Shown in pieces: positions 1 through 7,017 of a stretch of 13,605 nt of DNA. A program made the translations under genes and the position numbers. This stretch comes from an uncultured Pseudomonadota bacterium (GTDB taxonomy: Bacteria > Pseudomonadota > Gammaproteobacteria > Burkholderiales > Casimicrobiaceae), in assembly GCA_937958295.1 (NCBI GenBank), contig CALFEY010000353.1, positions 1-13,605 on the forward strand. The letters are read 5' to 3'. A model generated the notes under the pieces. That model saw only the letters and a program-made list of their open reading frames with translations, made no database searches and was not told where the DNA came from. The first letter of the stretch is position 1; each line of letters begins with the position of its first letter.

Positions 1-110
1 CGCAGGTACCTCGCCAGAAGCACCCACACCTATCGGTTGCAAATTTTTAAAGAGCCAGGCTGCACGCTTCCCGGGTCTTGCGGACGTTCCGGGGAGAAAG
101 CAGCAAAGAG
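1..110 (-). other. 5' leader of an rRNA operon, partial at the window edge
   Basis: Read on the minus strand, the stretch downstream of the 116-144 promoter contains GCTCTTTAA (47-55), then an A/T-rich run, then GGTGTGGGTGCTTC (17-30). This order matches proteobacterial rRNA leaders, where boxA is followed by a boxC-like TGTGGG element shortly before the mature 16S. The same motifs occur in 16S-23S spacers, but a strong promoter directly upstream and no tRNA argue for the operon leader. The 16S gene is predicted just left of position 1 and is not visible. Confidence 0.8.
47..55 (-). promoter_or_regulatory. boxA antitermination element
   Basis: The minus strand reads GCTCTTTAA, matching the proteobacterial boxA core that binds NusB/NusE (S10) and lets RNA polymerase read through Rho-dependent terminators in rRNA operons. 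It lies about 55-60 nt downstream of the predicted start site, as expected for a leader boxA. Confidence 0.8.
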
Positions 111-115
111 GCGCG

Positions 116-144
116 ATTCTAGGATGCTTTTCGGGGGTTGTCAA
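116..144 (-). promoter_or_regulatory. Sigma-70 promoter of a leftward rRNA operon
   Basis: On the minus strand a perfect -35 hexamer TTGACA (139-144) is followed after exactly 17 bases by TAGAAT (116-121), a one-mismatch -10. The bases just after the -10 (CGCGCC) form a GC-rich discriminator, as is usual at growth-rate- and stringent-controlled rRNA promoters. Transcription should start near 108-110 and run left into the boxA-bearing leader. No AT-rich UP element is visible upstream of the -35. The promoter sits between the divergent gene starting at 221 and the leader, so it fires away from that gene. Confidence 0.85.
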
Positions 145-220
145 CACCCTCGACGCGCCGTGACCCCGTAGATGGGGCCCCGACCCGGCGACACAAGGGG
201 TGCGCTAGCATCTTCGCCCT

Positions 221-1672
221 ATGGGCCCCGCGCAGACCCCTCCCGGGCGCAACGACCCCTGCCCCTGTGGCAGCGGCAGACGCTACAAGCAGTGCCACGG
301 CGCGTCCACGGCGCCCTCCTCCGCCGACGAGATCGCCCGGAGCGGCGTGTCCGCCCATGCCCGCGGCGACATCGCCGGCGCCGAGCACCGCTATCTCGCC
401 GCGCTGGCGGCGGCCCCTGAGCACCCGCTCGCCCAGCACTACCTCGGCGTGCTCCGCTACCAGCAGGGTCACCTCCGCGAGGCGCTGGAACGGATCGAAC
501 TGTCCCTGGCGGCGATCCCGGACGAGCCCGAGTTCCACAACAACCGAGGCCTCGTGCTCGCCGCGGCCCGACGCGACGACGAGGCCATCGTCGCCTACGA
601 GCGAGCCCTTGAGCTTGCGCCCGGCCATGCGGGCGCGTGGAGCAACCTGGGGCTCGCGCGACAGAGCCGCAACGACATCGAGGGCGCCGTCACTGCGTTC
701 CGCCACGGCCTGGCCGCGGCGCCCGACTTTCCGCAGCTGCACTGGAACCTCGCCCTCGCCCTCCTGCTGCGCGGCGAGAGCCGGGAGGGATGGCAGGAGT
801 ACGAGTGGCGCCTGCGCACGCCCGAGCTCGCGGCGGTGCTCGCCCGCTATCCCGGACCGGTGTGGACGGGCGCAGATCCCGCCGGACGCACGATCCTCGT
901 TACCCCGGAGCAAGGACTTGGCGACGCGATCCAGCACCTGCGCTTCACGGCGTCGCTCGCAGCGCGTGGCGCGCGCGTGATCGTCGTGATGCCCGCACCG
1001 CTCGCGCGACTCGCGGCGACGGCACCGGGCGTGGCCGCGGTCGTGGCGGAAGGCGCGGCACTGCCGCCTTATGACCTCACCGTGCCGCTCCTGTCGCTGC
1101 CGCATCGACTCGAGGTCAACGACGAGGACCTGGCTCCGACCCTTCCCTATCTGCGCGCCGACCCCTCTCGCCTGGCCGAGGCGAGAGCATGCATCTGCCA
1201 CGAGGGGCGCCACTTGAACGTGGGCGTGGCGTGGGCCGGAGCCCCGGGCAACACGCATAATCCCCGCCGCAGCATCCCGCTGGCCGAGCTCGCCCCGCTG
1301 TTCGACCTGCAGGACGTGGCCCTCTTCTCGCTCAAGCGGGACGGCGAGCTCTTCGCTCCCGGCGACGCCGCGTGGATTCCTCGTCTCGTGAATCTGCCGC
1401 TGCGCAACGACTTCGATTCGCTGGCAGCCCTCGTGGCCAGCCTCGATGTCATCGTGAGCGTGGACACCAGCCTCGCGCATCTTGCGGGGGCGCTCGGCAA
1501 AGCACTCCTCGTGCCCCTCGCCTTCGTGCCCGACTGGCGCTGGCGCCTCGAGCGCGCGGACAGCCCGTGGTATCCCACGGCGCGCCTGTACCGCCAGCGC
1601 GCGCCGGGCGACTGGTCAGGCCCCGTCCGCGAGATCGCGCAGGCGCTGCGCGAACGCCGCGACGGGCGCTGA
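221..1672 (+). CDS. SEC-C motif, TPR and GT9-like glycosyltransferase domain protein
   Basis: The 483-residue product has three parts. Residues 9-27 form a SEC-C zinc motif: CPC at 14-16 and CH at 25-26, in the CxCx8CH pattern also found at the SecA C-terminus. About residues 36-205 are tetratricopeptide repeats with the usual LG...G...A...A spacing. About 223-480 resemble the GT9-like domain common in TPR glycosyltransferases, with EQGLGD near 230, VAWAGAPGN in the middle, SVDTSLAHLAGALG near 412-425, and a DWRW...SPWYP stretch. This predicts a cytoplasmic sugar transferase that uses TPRs for its protein partner; donor and acceptor are unknown. ATG 221 is the earliest possible start because TAG at 206-208 is in frame; no good ribosome site precedes it (AAGGGG at 195-200 is too far). 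It is divergent from the rRNA promoter and overlaps the oncoming gene by 57 nt. Confidence 0.9.
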   Translation: MGPAQTPPGRNDPCPCGSGRRYKQCHGASTAPSSADEIARSGVSAHARGDIAGAEHRYLAALAAAPEHPLAQHYLGVLRYQQGHLREALERIELSLAAIPDEPEFHNNRGLVLAAARRDDEAIVAYERALELAPGHAGAWSNLGLARQSRNDIEGAVTAFRHGLAAAPDFPQLHWNLALALLLRGESREGWQEYEWRLRTPELAAVLARYPGPVWTGADPAGRTILVTPEQGLGDAIQHLRFTASLAARGARVIVVMPAPLARLAATAPGVAAVVAEGAALPPYDLTVPLLSLPHRLEVNDEDLAPTLPYLRADPSRLAEARACICHEGRHLNVGVAWAGAPGNTHNPRRSIPLAELAPLFDLQDVALFSLKRDGELFAPGDAAWIPRLVNLPLRNDFDSLAALVASLDVIVSVDTSLAHLAGALGKALLVPLAFVPDWRWRLERADSPWYPTARLYRQRAPGDWSGPVREIAQALRERRDGR

Positions 1673-3721
1673 AGCGTCGAACACCGCGGGGTGTGCCGCG
1701 ATGATGCGCGCGCGCAGCGCCGCTTGATGCGCGGCGTCGGAGGCAAGGCCTGCGGCCAGGCGAACATAGTCGTCCGCGTCGCTCGCCACGAGCTCATCGA
1801 GCGCCATCGCGCGGAGCATCGCGGCGCTCTGGCGGCCACGCATGAAGCGTCCCGGCAGCGTCACGATGGGCAACCCGGCCGCGAGCGCATCGAGGCTCGT
1901 GTTGCCGCCGGACCAGTGCAGCGTGTCGAGCATCATGTCGCACACGCGATTGATGCGCAGGAACTCGTCATGCGTGCATTGCGGCAGCACATGCACCCGC
2001 GACTCCGGCACGCCCGCGCCGGCGAGCCGCGCCACCATACGCGAGGTCAGCGAAGGGTCGCGTCCGGCGAATAGCACGAGCTTCGCAGGCGGTATCGCAT
2101 TGAGGACGCTGGCGAACAGCGCATCGTTGTCCGGGTGGATCTTGAACAGCGATTGCGAGCACAGAAGAAGCGGCGCCTCTTCCGGGAGGCCGAAGCGCGC
2201 GCGATTGCCGTCGGCAGGCACGTGCGGCGCGGTGTAGCGCGTGCCAATCCCGGGGAGCGGCACGAGTCGCTCGCTGTAGTGCGCGGCGCCCTCTTCCGGC
2301 TCCATGTCCGCGCACGAGAAGAAGACATCGAGGGTCGGCAGCCCGGTGGTCACGGGATGGCCCCATCCCGCGCATTGCACTGGTGCGAGCCGCAGCGACG
2401 CAAGCGCGAACGGCACGGCCCCCATGCCGAGCTCGGGATAGACGAGCACGTCGAGCCCGTCGTCGCGGATCACCGGCGCTGCCTGCGAAGGACGCCACCA
2501 CGGCAGGTGCCGGAAGTGATCGGCGCGCTCGACGATGCGCTGGGCCAGGACATCGAGCCCCGGCAACAGGTGATAGGCGAACACTTCGAACTCGTCCCGT
2601 GGCAGATCGGTCAGCCAGCGTTCGAAGTAGCGGCCGGCGGTACCGTCGCGAAAGAAGGTCGAGGCGAAACCCACGCGAATCCGGCGCGCGCCGCGAGCGG
2701 CAGGCGCGCGCGGTTGCAGCCACGCGCCCGCGCGCTTGCGCAGCAGGCCCGCCACCAGCGCGCCGTAGCGCTCCTGCAGCGGACGATCGTCGCCACCCTG
2801 ATACGCCAGCAGGAAATTGCTCCAGCGTAGCTCGTCCTGCAGGCGCTCGGCGGAAAGCGGAGCGACGCGCGCCGGCAGCTCCGCCTCGAGACGGCCGAGT
2901 CCCGCCGTGAAGCGCTCGCGCGCCGTGGCGACGGCAGCCGCGCTCGACGGCAGCATCGGCAGCGCGAGCTCGCTTGCGATCGACGCGCGCAGGAGCAGGG
3001 AGTCGCGGCGCTGCGCCTCGGCAAAGGCCACGCGCGCGCCGTCGAGGTTGTCGCGCTCGGCCAGCGTGCCGCCGAGCTGGAAGCAGGCGTTCGCGTCGTG
3101 CGGATCGAGTTGCGCGGCACGGGCGAAGGCGTCCGCCGCGAACACGAGGTCGCTGCGATCGCGCAACGCCCCGCCGAGCGCGAGCCACGCGCTGCGCAGC
3201 TTGGGCTCGAGCGTCACCGCGCGCCGCAGCGCGGCCTCCGCGCCGGGCTCATCCCCGGCCTCCCGCCGCAGCGTCCCAAGATTGGCCCAGGCGAGCGCAT
3301 ACGCGGAGTCGACCTCCACCGCGCGCTCGGCGGCCGCCATCGCCTCCACGCGCTGCCCCGCTGTGCGCAGCGCATTGGCAAGGTTGTTCCAGGCACGCGC
3401 ATAGCGAGGATCGGCGGCCGTGGCCTTGCGAAAGGCCTCGACCGCATCCTCGTGCCGGCCCGCATCGCCGCACAGCACACCGAGCTCGCTCCACAGCTTC
3501 GCTTGCGTGGGGTCAAGCGCCAGGGCGGCCTCCACATCGGCGATCGCGCGCGCGAGGTCGCGCCGGCCTTCGTATGCGCGCGATCGCAACAGCAAGGCAT
3601 TCAGACGCGTGAGGGGAGCGGCATCGGATGCGGCGAGGAGCGCGCTCGCCAGGGCGATCGTGCCCGGCGCATCGCCCGCTGCGAGCCGCGACTGGATCAA
3701 CGACAGGCGGGGATCGCTCAT
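1616..3721 (-). CDS. TPR and SPINDLY/OGT-like (GT41) glycosyltransferase
   Basis: The 701-residue product starts with TPR repeats over about residues 1-235 and ends with a GT-B glycosyltransferase domain of the SPINDLY/OGT (GT41) type over about 345-690. Visible marks are RVGFAS near 346, DGLDVLVYPELGM, APVQCAGWGHPVTTG, SLFKIHPDN with Lys527 where OGT has its catalytic UDP-binding lysine, and SGGNTSLDALAAGLPIVTL for the nucleotide-sugar end. The segment FFRDGTAGRYF (about 353-364) replaces the DFxNH segment of classical OGT, so the histidine there seems absent. By family it would transfer a sugar to Ser/Thr or another nucleophile of a cytoplasmic protein, with the TPRs holding the substrate. 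Its ATG overlaps the stop of the gene upstream (ATGA), indicating translational coupling; no strong ribosome site is seen. It is the last gene of the run. Confidence 0.9.
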   Translation of the reverse strand: MSDPRLSLIQSRLAAGDAPGTIALASALLAASDAAPLTRLNALLLRSRAYEGRRDLARAIADVEAALALDPTQAKLWSELGVLCGDAGRHEDAVEAFRKATAADPRYARAWNNLANALRTAGQRVEAMAAAERAVEVDSAYALAWANLGTLRREAGDEPGAEAALRRAVTLEPKLRSAWLALGGALRDRSDLVFAADAFARAAQLDPHDANACFQLGGTLAERDNLDGARVAFAEAQRRDSLLLRASIASELALPMLPSSAAAVATARERFTAGLGRLEAELPARVAPLSAERLQDELRWSNFLLAYQGGDDRPLQERYGALVAGLLRKRAGAWLQPRAPAARGARRIRVGFASTFFRDGTAGRYFERWLTDLPRDEFEVFAYHLLPGLDVLAQRIVERADHFRHLPWWRPSQAAPVIRDDGLDVLVYPELGMGAVPFALASLRLAPVQCAGWGHPVTTGLPTLDVFFSCADMEPEEGAAHYSERLVPLPGIGTRYTAPHVPADGNRARFGLPEEAPLLLCSQSLFKIHPDNDALFASVLNAIPPAKLVLFAGRDPSLTSRMVARLAGAGVPESRVHVLPQCTHDEFLRINRVCDMMLDTLHWSGGNTSLDALAAGLPIVTLPGRFMRGRQSAAMLRAMALDELVASDADDYVRLAAGLASDAAHQAALRARIIAAHPAVFDASAPVAAFAQRLRDLADGA

Positions 3722-6700
3722 GCGTCCGGCGGCGCGGCGGCGGCGATCGCGCTACGGTACGCCGCCTCGAGGTGGCGCGTATGGGCGGGCATGTCGGTGA
3801 GGGGCGAGCTCTCGATCCCGCGCGCGATCGCGGCCTTCACCGCCTGCATGAAGGCGGCCTCACTCGCGAGGCGCGCGGCGATGTCGACGTACTCGCGCCC
3901 AGTCTGCGCGATCGTCTCGGGCACGCCCAGGTTGACGAGGATGGAATACGACGTGCGCTCCCCGTGGCGCTTGCCAACGAGCGTCACCACCGGCACGCTC
4001 ATGGCGAGTGCCTCGAGCGTGCCGTTGACGCCGCCGAAGGGCATGGTGTCGAGAACGACGTCCACGAGCCGGTAACGCGCCTGGTTCTCCGCGTCGTCGC
4101 GGCCCTGCGGCAGGAAAAGAACGCGCTGCCGATCGATGCCGGCCGCGGCCACGAGCCGCTCGTAGCTCGCGCGCAGCGCGGGGTTGGCGGGCGAGAAGGC
4201 GAGGCGGGCGCGCGGGACTCGCGTGAGCACGTCGCGCCACAGCCGCAGGCAGCGTCGGGAGAGCTTCAGCGGATTGACGAACGCGCCGATCACGAATGCG
4301 TCGGCGTCGATGCCGAGCGCCGCGCGCTCGAACGGAGACTGTGCGGACGGCGCCACGTAGCGATACGGATACACGCAGCCTTCCATCGCCAGCAGCCGCT
4401 CGAGCTGGAACTCCTGGCTCTCCGGCACGTCGGCGTAGTGGTCGGTCAGCTTGTAGTCGATCTGCGTGAGGCCGAGCGTGCCCGCGCTCGCCACGTGCGT
4501 CAGGGCCACGCGGGCGGGCTTGCGCGCCAGGATGCCGGGACGCGAGCCCTGCGTGTGGGTCGACAGATCCACGAGCAGGTCGAGGTCGTCGGCGGCGATC
4601 GCCGCCGCGGCGGTGTAGTCGTCCTGGTCGGCGACGCCGGCAAAGCGCGTGGCCACGCCCTCGAACCGGCGCGTCCAGTCGTCACGCTCGCGCGAGGTGG
4701 AATAGAAGTGGACGTCGAACGCCTCGCGATCATGGTGCGCGATCGCCTGCCACATCATCTTGCCCATCACGTGGTTGCGTAGATCACCGGAGAGGTAGCC
4801 GATGCGCAGCCGGCCGGGCTTGCGCAACGGCGGCATGGCCACCGGCGTGCCGTACACGCGGCGCGCGACGGCATCATAGGCCTGCGCAAGGCGCAGCAGC
4901 ACGGTCTGCTCCACGTCGTAGAAGAGCAGCAGGTAGAGCAGCGACTCCAGGGAATCGGCAAGCTCTTCCTCGTCGCGTGCCCGGTACGCATCGCGCCGCA
5001 GGCCGTCGAGGTAGCGCTCCAGGCGCTCGAAATCGGCGGCATGCTGGCACGCCTCGAGGGCGTATACCGCGAGCGGCAGCGCCTCCGGGCATTGCCGCTC
5101 GAAGTCCTTGAAGTTGGCGAGCCACGCGTCGATCTGACCGGCGGCAAGGAGCACGTCGCCCAGATGCTTGTAGGCACTCACGTGCCGCGGATCCACCGAC
5201 AGCACGTGGCGGAAGGCGGCGATGGCCGCCGCGCGGTTGCCCTGCTGCTCGAAGAGCACGCCAAGATTGAAGTCGGCGTCGATGAGGTCGGGCTTGAACG
5301 TCAGCGCACGCTGGTAGGCGCGCGCCGCGCCCTGGATGTCGCCGGCGCGTTGCAGCGCGGCGCCGTGACCGAAATGGGCGAGCGCATCGGCGGGCGTGCG
5401 CAGCAGGATGTCGCGGTACACGGCCAACGCCGCCGCGCTGTCGCCGCGGCGCGCATGGACGCGCCCCTGCATGCGCAGCAGCGCCGCGTCGAAGGGGACC
5501 AGCCGCAACCCCTCTTCCACGATCTGCATCGCATCGTCGTAGCGGCGCTCCACGAGCGCCAGGTCGGCCGCAGCGAGGCGCGCGTCGACGAAGGCAGGCT
5601 GCGCGGCCAGCGCCGCCGCGAACGCTTCGCGCGCGCGGTCGGGCTCGCTATGCGACGCCGCCACCACACCCGCGAGGTGGAGCGCGGGCGCGAACTCCGG
5701 CTGCTCGCGGAGCAGCGCGGCGTAGGCTTCGGCGGCGGCCGGCAGGTCGCCTTGCCGATGCAACTGCACGGCGTCGTCCCACGCGCGCGCGAGATCGTCG
5801 GAGCTGGCCCTGCTCTCGGGCAGCGCTGCAAGCCTCGCGCGCACGTCCTGCAAAGCAGAAGCGAGGGTGGCGGCGTTGGCAAACGCCCGCACGACGATCG
5901 GCGCACGATGCATGGGCAGGCCGACGTCGAGCCCCCAGACCTCGCGCGTGGGACCCGCGAGCAGCATCGCCGCGATGTCCGCGCCGAGCCCGGTGGCATC
6001 GACTAGCACGTCGCAGTCGCGCGCCGCGACCGCCTTCGCCGAATCGCTGTCGGCGGGCAATGCAAGTCCGGCGTAGACGGCGTTCGCGGGCGCCCCAGCG
6101 CCGAGCGCGACCCGGGTGGCATCGGGATCGCCGCAGCACAGCACCACTGTGGCGAAGGGCGCGGCCGCAAGCTCGCGCACGATCGCGGCGAGCGCTTCGC
6201 GGGCGGGCCCGAAACAAGCGGCGGCGGGTTCGGGTAGCGTGAAGGCGAGGCGCAAGGCGCTCCCGCGCGTGCGCCGCGGCCAGAGGAAGGGCACGGGCGG
6301 GCGCGGCAACGCGGCGGACAGCGCGCAGTAGATGTCGGCGAGTGCCGCCGCGAGGCCGGGATCGCGCGCGTGCAGCACGAGTGCGGTTTCGCGCAGGTCG
6401 TCGCGATCGTCGAGCGTGAAGCGGCGCACAGGAAGCGCTGCCGGCATCGGCACGCCGCGCCGCGCGAGCGCCGAGACCAGCGCCATCGGCAGCTCAGCCA
6501 CCGCCGGGGCCAGCGTGGCCACGAGGGGCGTGGCCTCGATCGCCGTCCCGCGATCGAGCGCACGGGCGAGCGCACGGGCGAGCGAAGGCACACGCGCCAG
6601 GGCCGGATCGGCGGCAAGTGCGGGAGCCACCGCCGCCAGCGCGTTCGGATCGCCGGTGGCAGCGGCCGCCACGAGATGAGTCACCCGCGCGCGCGCGTCG

Positions 6701-7017
6701 CCCGGCGCAATGGCCGCAGCCTGTGCGGCCGCATCGCGGGCGAGGTCGAGCTGCCCTTCAAGCAAGCCCGCTTCGACGAGCGCGAGGCGCGGCGGAAGAA
6801 AGGCGGCATCGAGCTCGGCCGCACGACGCCACGCGGCAATGGCCTCACCCGGGCGCGCGAGTTGCCACCACACTTCGCCCAGGTGGAAGTGCGGTACCGG
6901 CGAGGTCGGCAGCTCGCGCGCGGCCCGGCGAAAGCACGGGATGGCATCGGCGGCGCGGCCCTCGCGCTGGTGCGCGCGGCCACGCTCGAGCCATGCTGCG
7001 AAGGCGTCGTCGGCCAT
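3718..7017 (-). CDS. Large two-TPR-block SPINDLY/OGT-like (GT41) glycosyltransferase
   Basis: At 1099 residues this is longer than the common bacterial SPINDLY-type protein. A first TPR block covers about 1-170. Residues about 200-395 do not look like TPRs and include a Rossmann-like stretch (255-363). A second TPR block covers about 405-640, and a complete GT41-type domain spans about 735-1085. The catalytic part has RIGYLSGDLRNH with His749 at the OGT histidine position, DLDLLVDLSTHTQG, FVNPLKLS with Lys918 at the catalytic-lysine position, and DTMPFGGVNGTLEAL at about 990-1004 near the nucleotide site. It should be an active O-glycosyltransferase on protein; donor and target are unknown. 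Its ATG directly follows the TAG of the gene upstream (no gap), and its TGA overlaps the next ATG, so all three are likely translated together. It keeps key residues that the downstream paralogue lacks. Confidence 0.92.
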   Translation of the reverse strand: MADDAFAAWLERGRAHQREGRAADAIPCFRRAARELPTSPVPHFHLGEVWWQLARPGEAIAAWRRAAELDAAFLPPRLALVEAGLLEGQLDLARDAAAQAAAIAPGDARARVTHLVAAAATGDPNALAAVAPALAADPALARVPSLARALARALDRGTAIEATPLVATLAPAVAELPMALVSALARRGVPMPAALPVRRFTLDDRDDLRETALVLHARDPGLAAALADIYCALSAALPRPPVPFLWPRRTRGSALRLAFTLPEPAAACFGPAREALAAIVRELAAAPFATVVLCCGDPDATRVALGAGAPANAVYAGLALPADSDSAKAVAARDCDVLVDATGLGADIAAMLLAGPTREVWGLDVGLPMHRAPIVVRAFANAATLASALQDVRARLAALPESRASSDDLARAWDDAVQLHRQGDLPAAAEAYAALLREQPEFAPALHLAGVVAASHSEPDRAREAFAAALAAQPAFVDARLAAADLALVERRYDDAMQIVEEGLRLVPFDAALLRMQGRVHARRGDSAAALAVYRDILLRTPADALAHFGHGAALQRAGDIQGAARAYQRALTFKPDLIDADFNLGVLFEQQGNRAAAIAAFRHVLSVDPRHVSAYKHLGDVLLAAGQIDAWLANFKDFERQCPEALPLAVYALEACQHAADFERLERYLDGLRRDAYRARDEEELADSLESLLYLLLFYDVEQTVLLRLAQAYDAVARRVYGTPVAMPPLRKPGRLRIGYLSGDLRNHVMGKMMWQAIAHHDREAFDVHFYSTSRERDDWTRRFEGVATRFAGVADQDDYTAAAAIAADDLDLLVDLSTHTQGSRPGILARKPARVALTHVASAGTLGLTQIDYKLTDHYADVPESQEFQLERLLAMEGCVYPYRYVAPSAQSPFERAALGIDADAFVIGAFVNPLKLSRRCLRLWRDVLTRVPRARLAFSPANPALRASYERLVAAAGIDRQRVLFLPQGRDDAENQARYRLVDVVLDTMPFGGVNGTLEALAMSVPVVTLVGKRHGERTSYSILVNLGVPETIAQTGREYVDIAARLASEAAFMQAVKAAIARGIESSPLTDMPAHTRHLEAAYRSAIAAAAPPDA

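Noticed and set aside
60..100. boxB-like hairpin in the rRNA leader
   Set aside because: Only a 5-bp CCCGG/CCGGG stem with a 14-nt loop can be drawn, too weak to annotate.
183..211. Possible rightward promoter with TAGCAT at 206-211 for the SEC-C/TPR gene
   Set aside because: The hexamer at the -35 distance (ACCCGG) does not resemble TTGACA, so it is not called.
119..1480. 453-residue open frame on the minus strand opposite the SEC-C/TPR gene
   Set aside because: It is Arg/Gly/Glu-rich with no recognisable domain, runs through the rRNA promoter, and lies fully antisense to a clear family gene; long antisense frames are expected at this GC content.
1968..3188. 406-residue Arg/Ala-rich frame on the minus strand
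   Set aside because: Same strand but another frame within the TPR/GT41 gene; composition is that of a shifted frame of GC-rich coding DNA.
3098..4782. Long plus-strand frames (3098-4075, 3628-4782)
   Set aside because: Antisense to both GT41 genes, and lack any domain.
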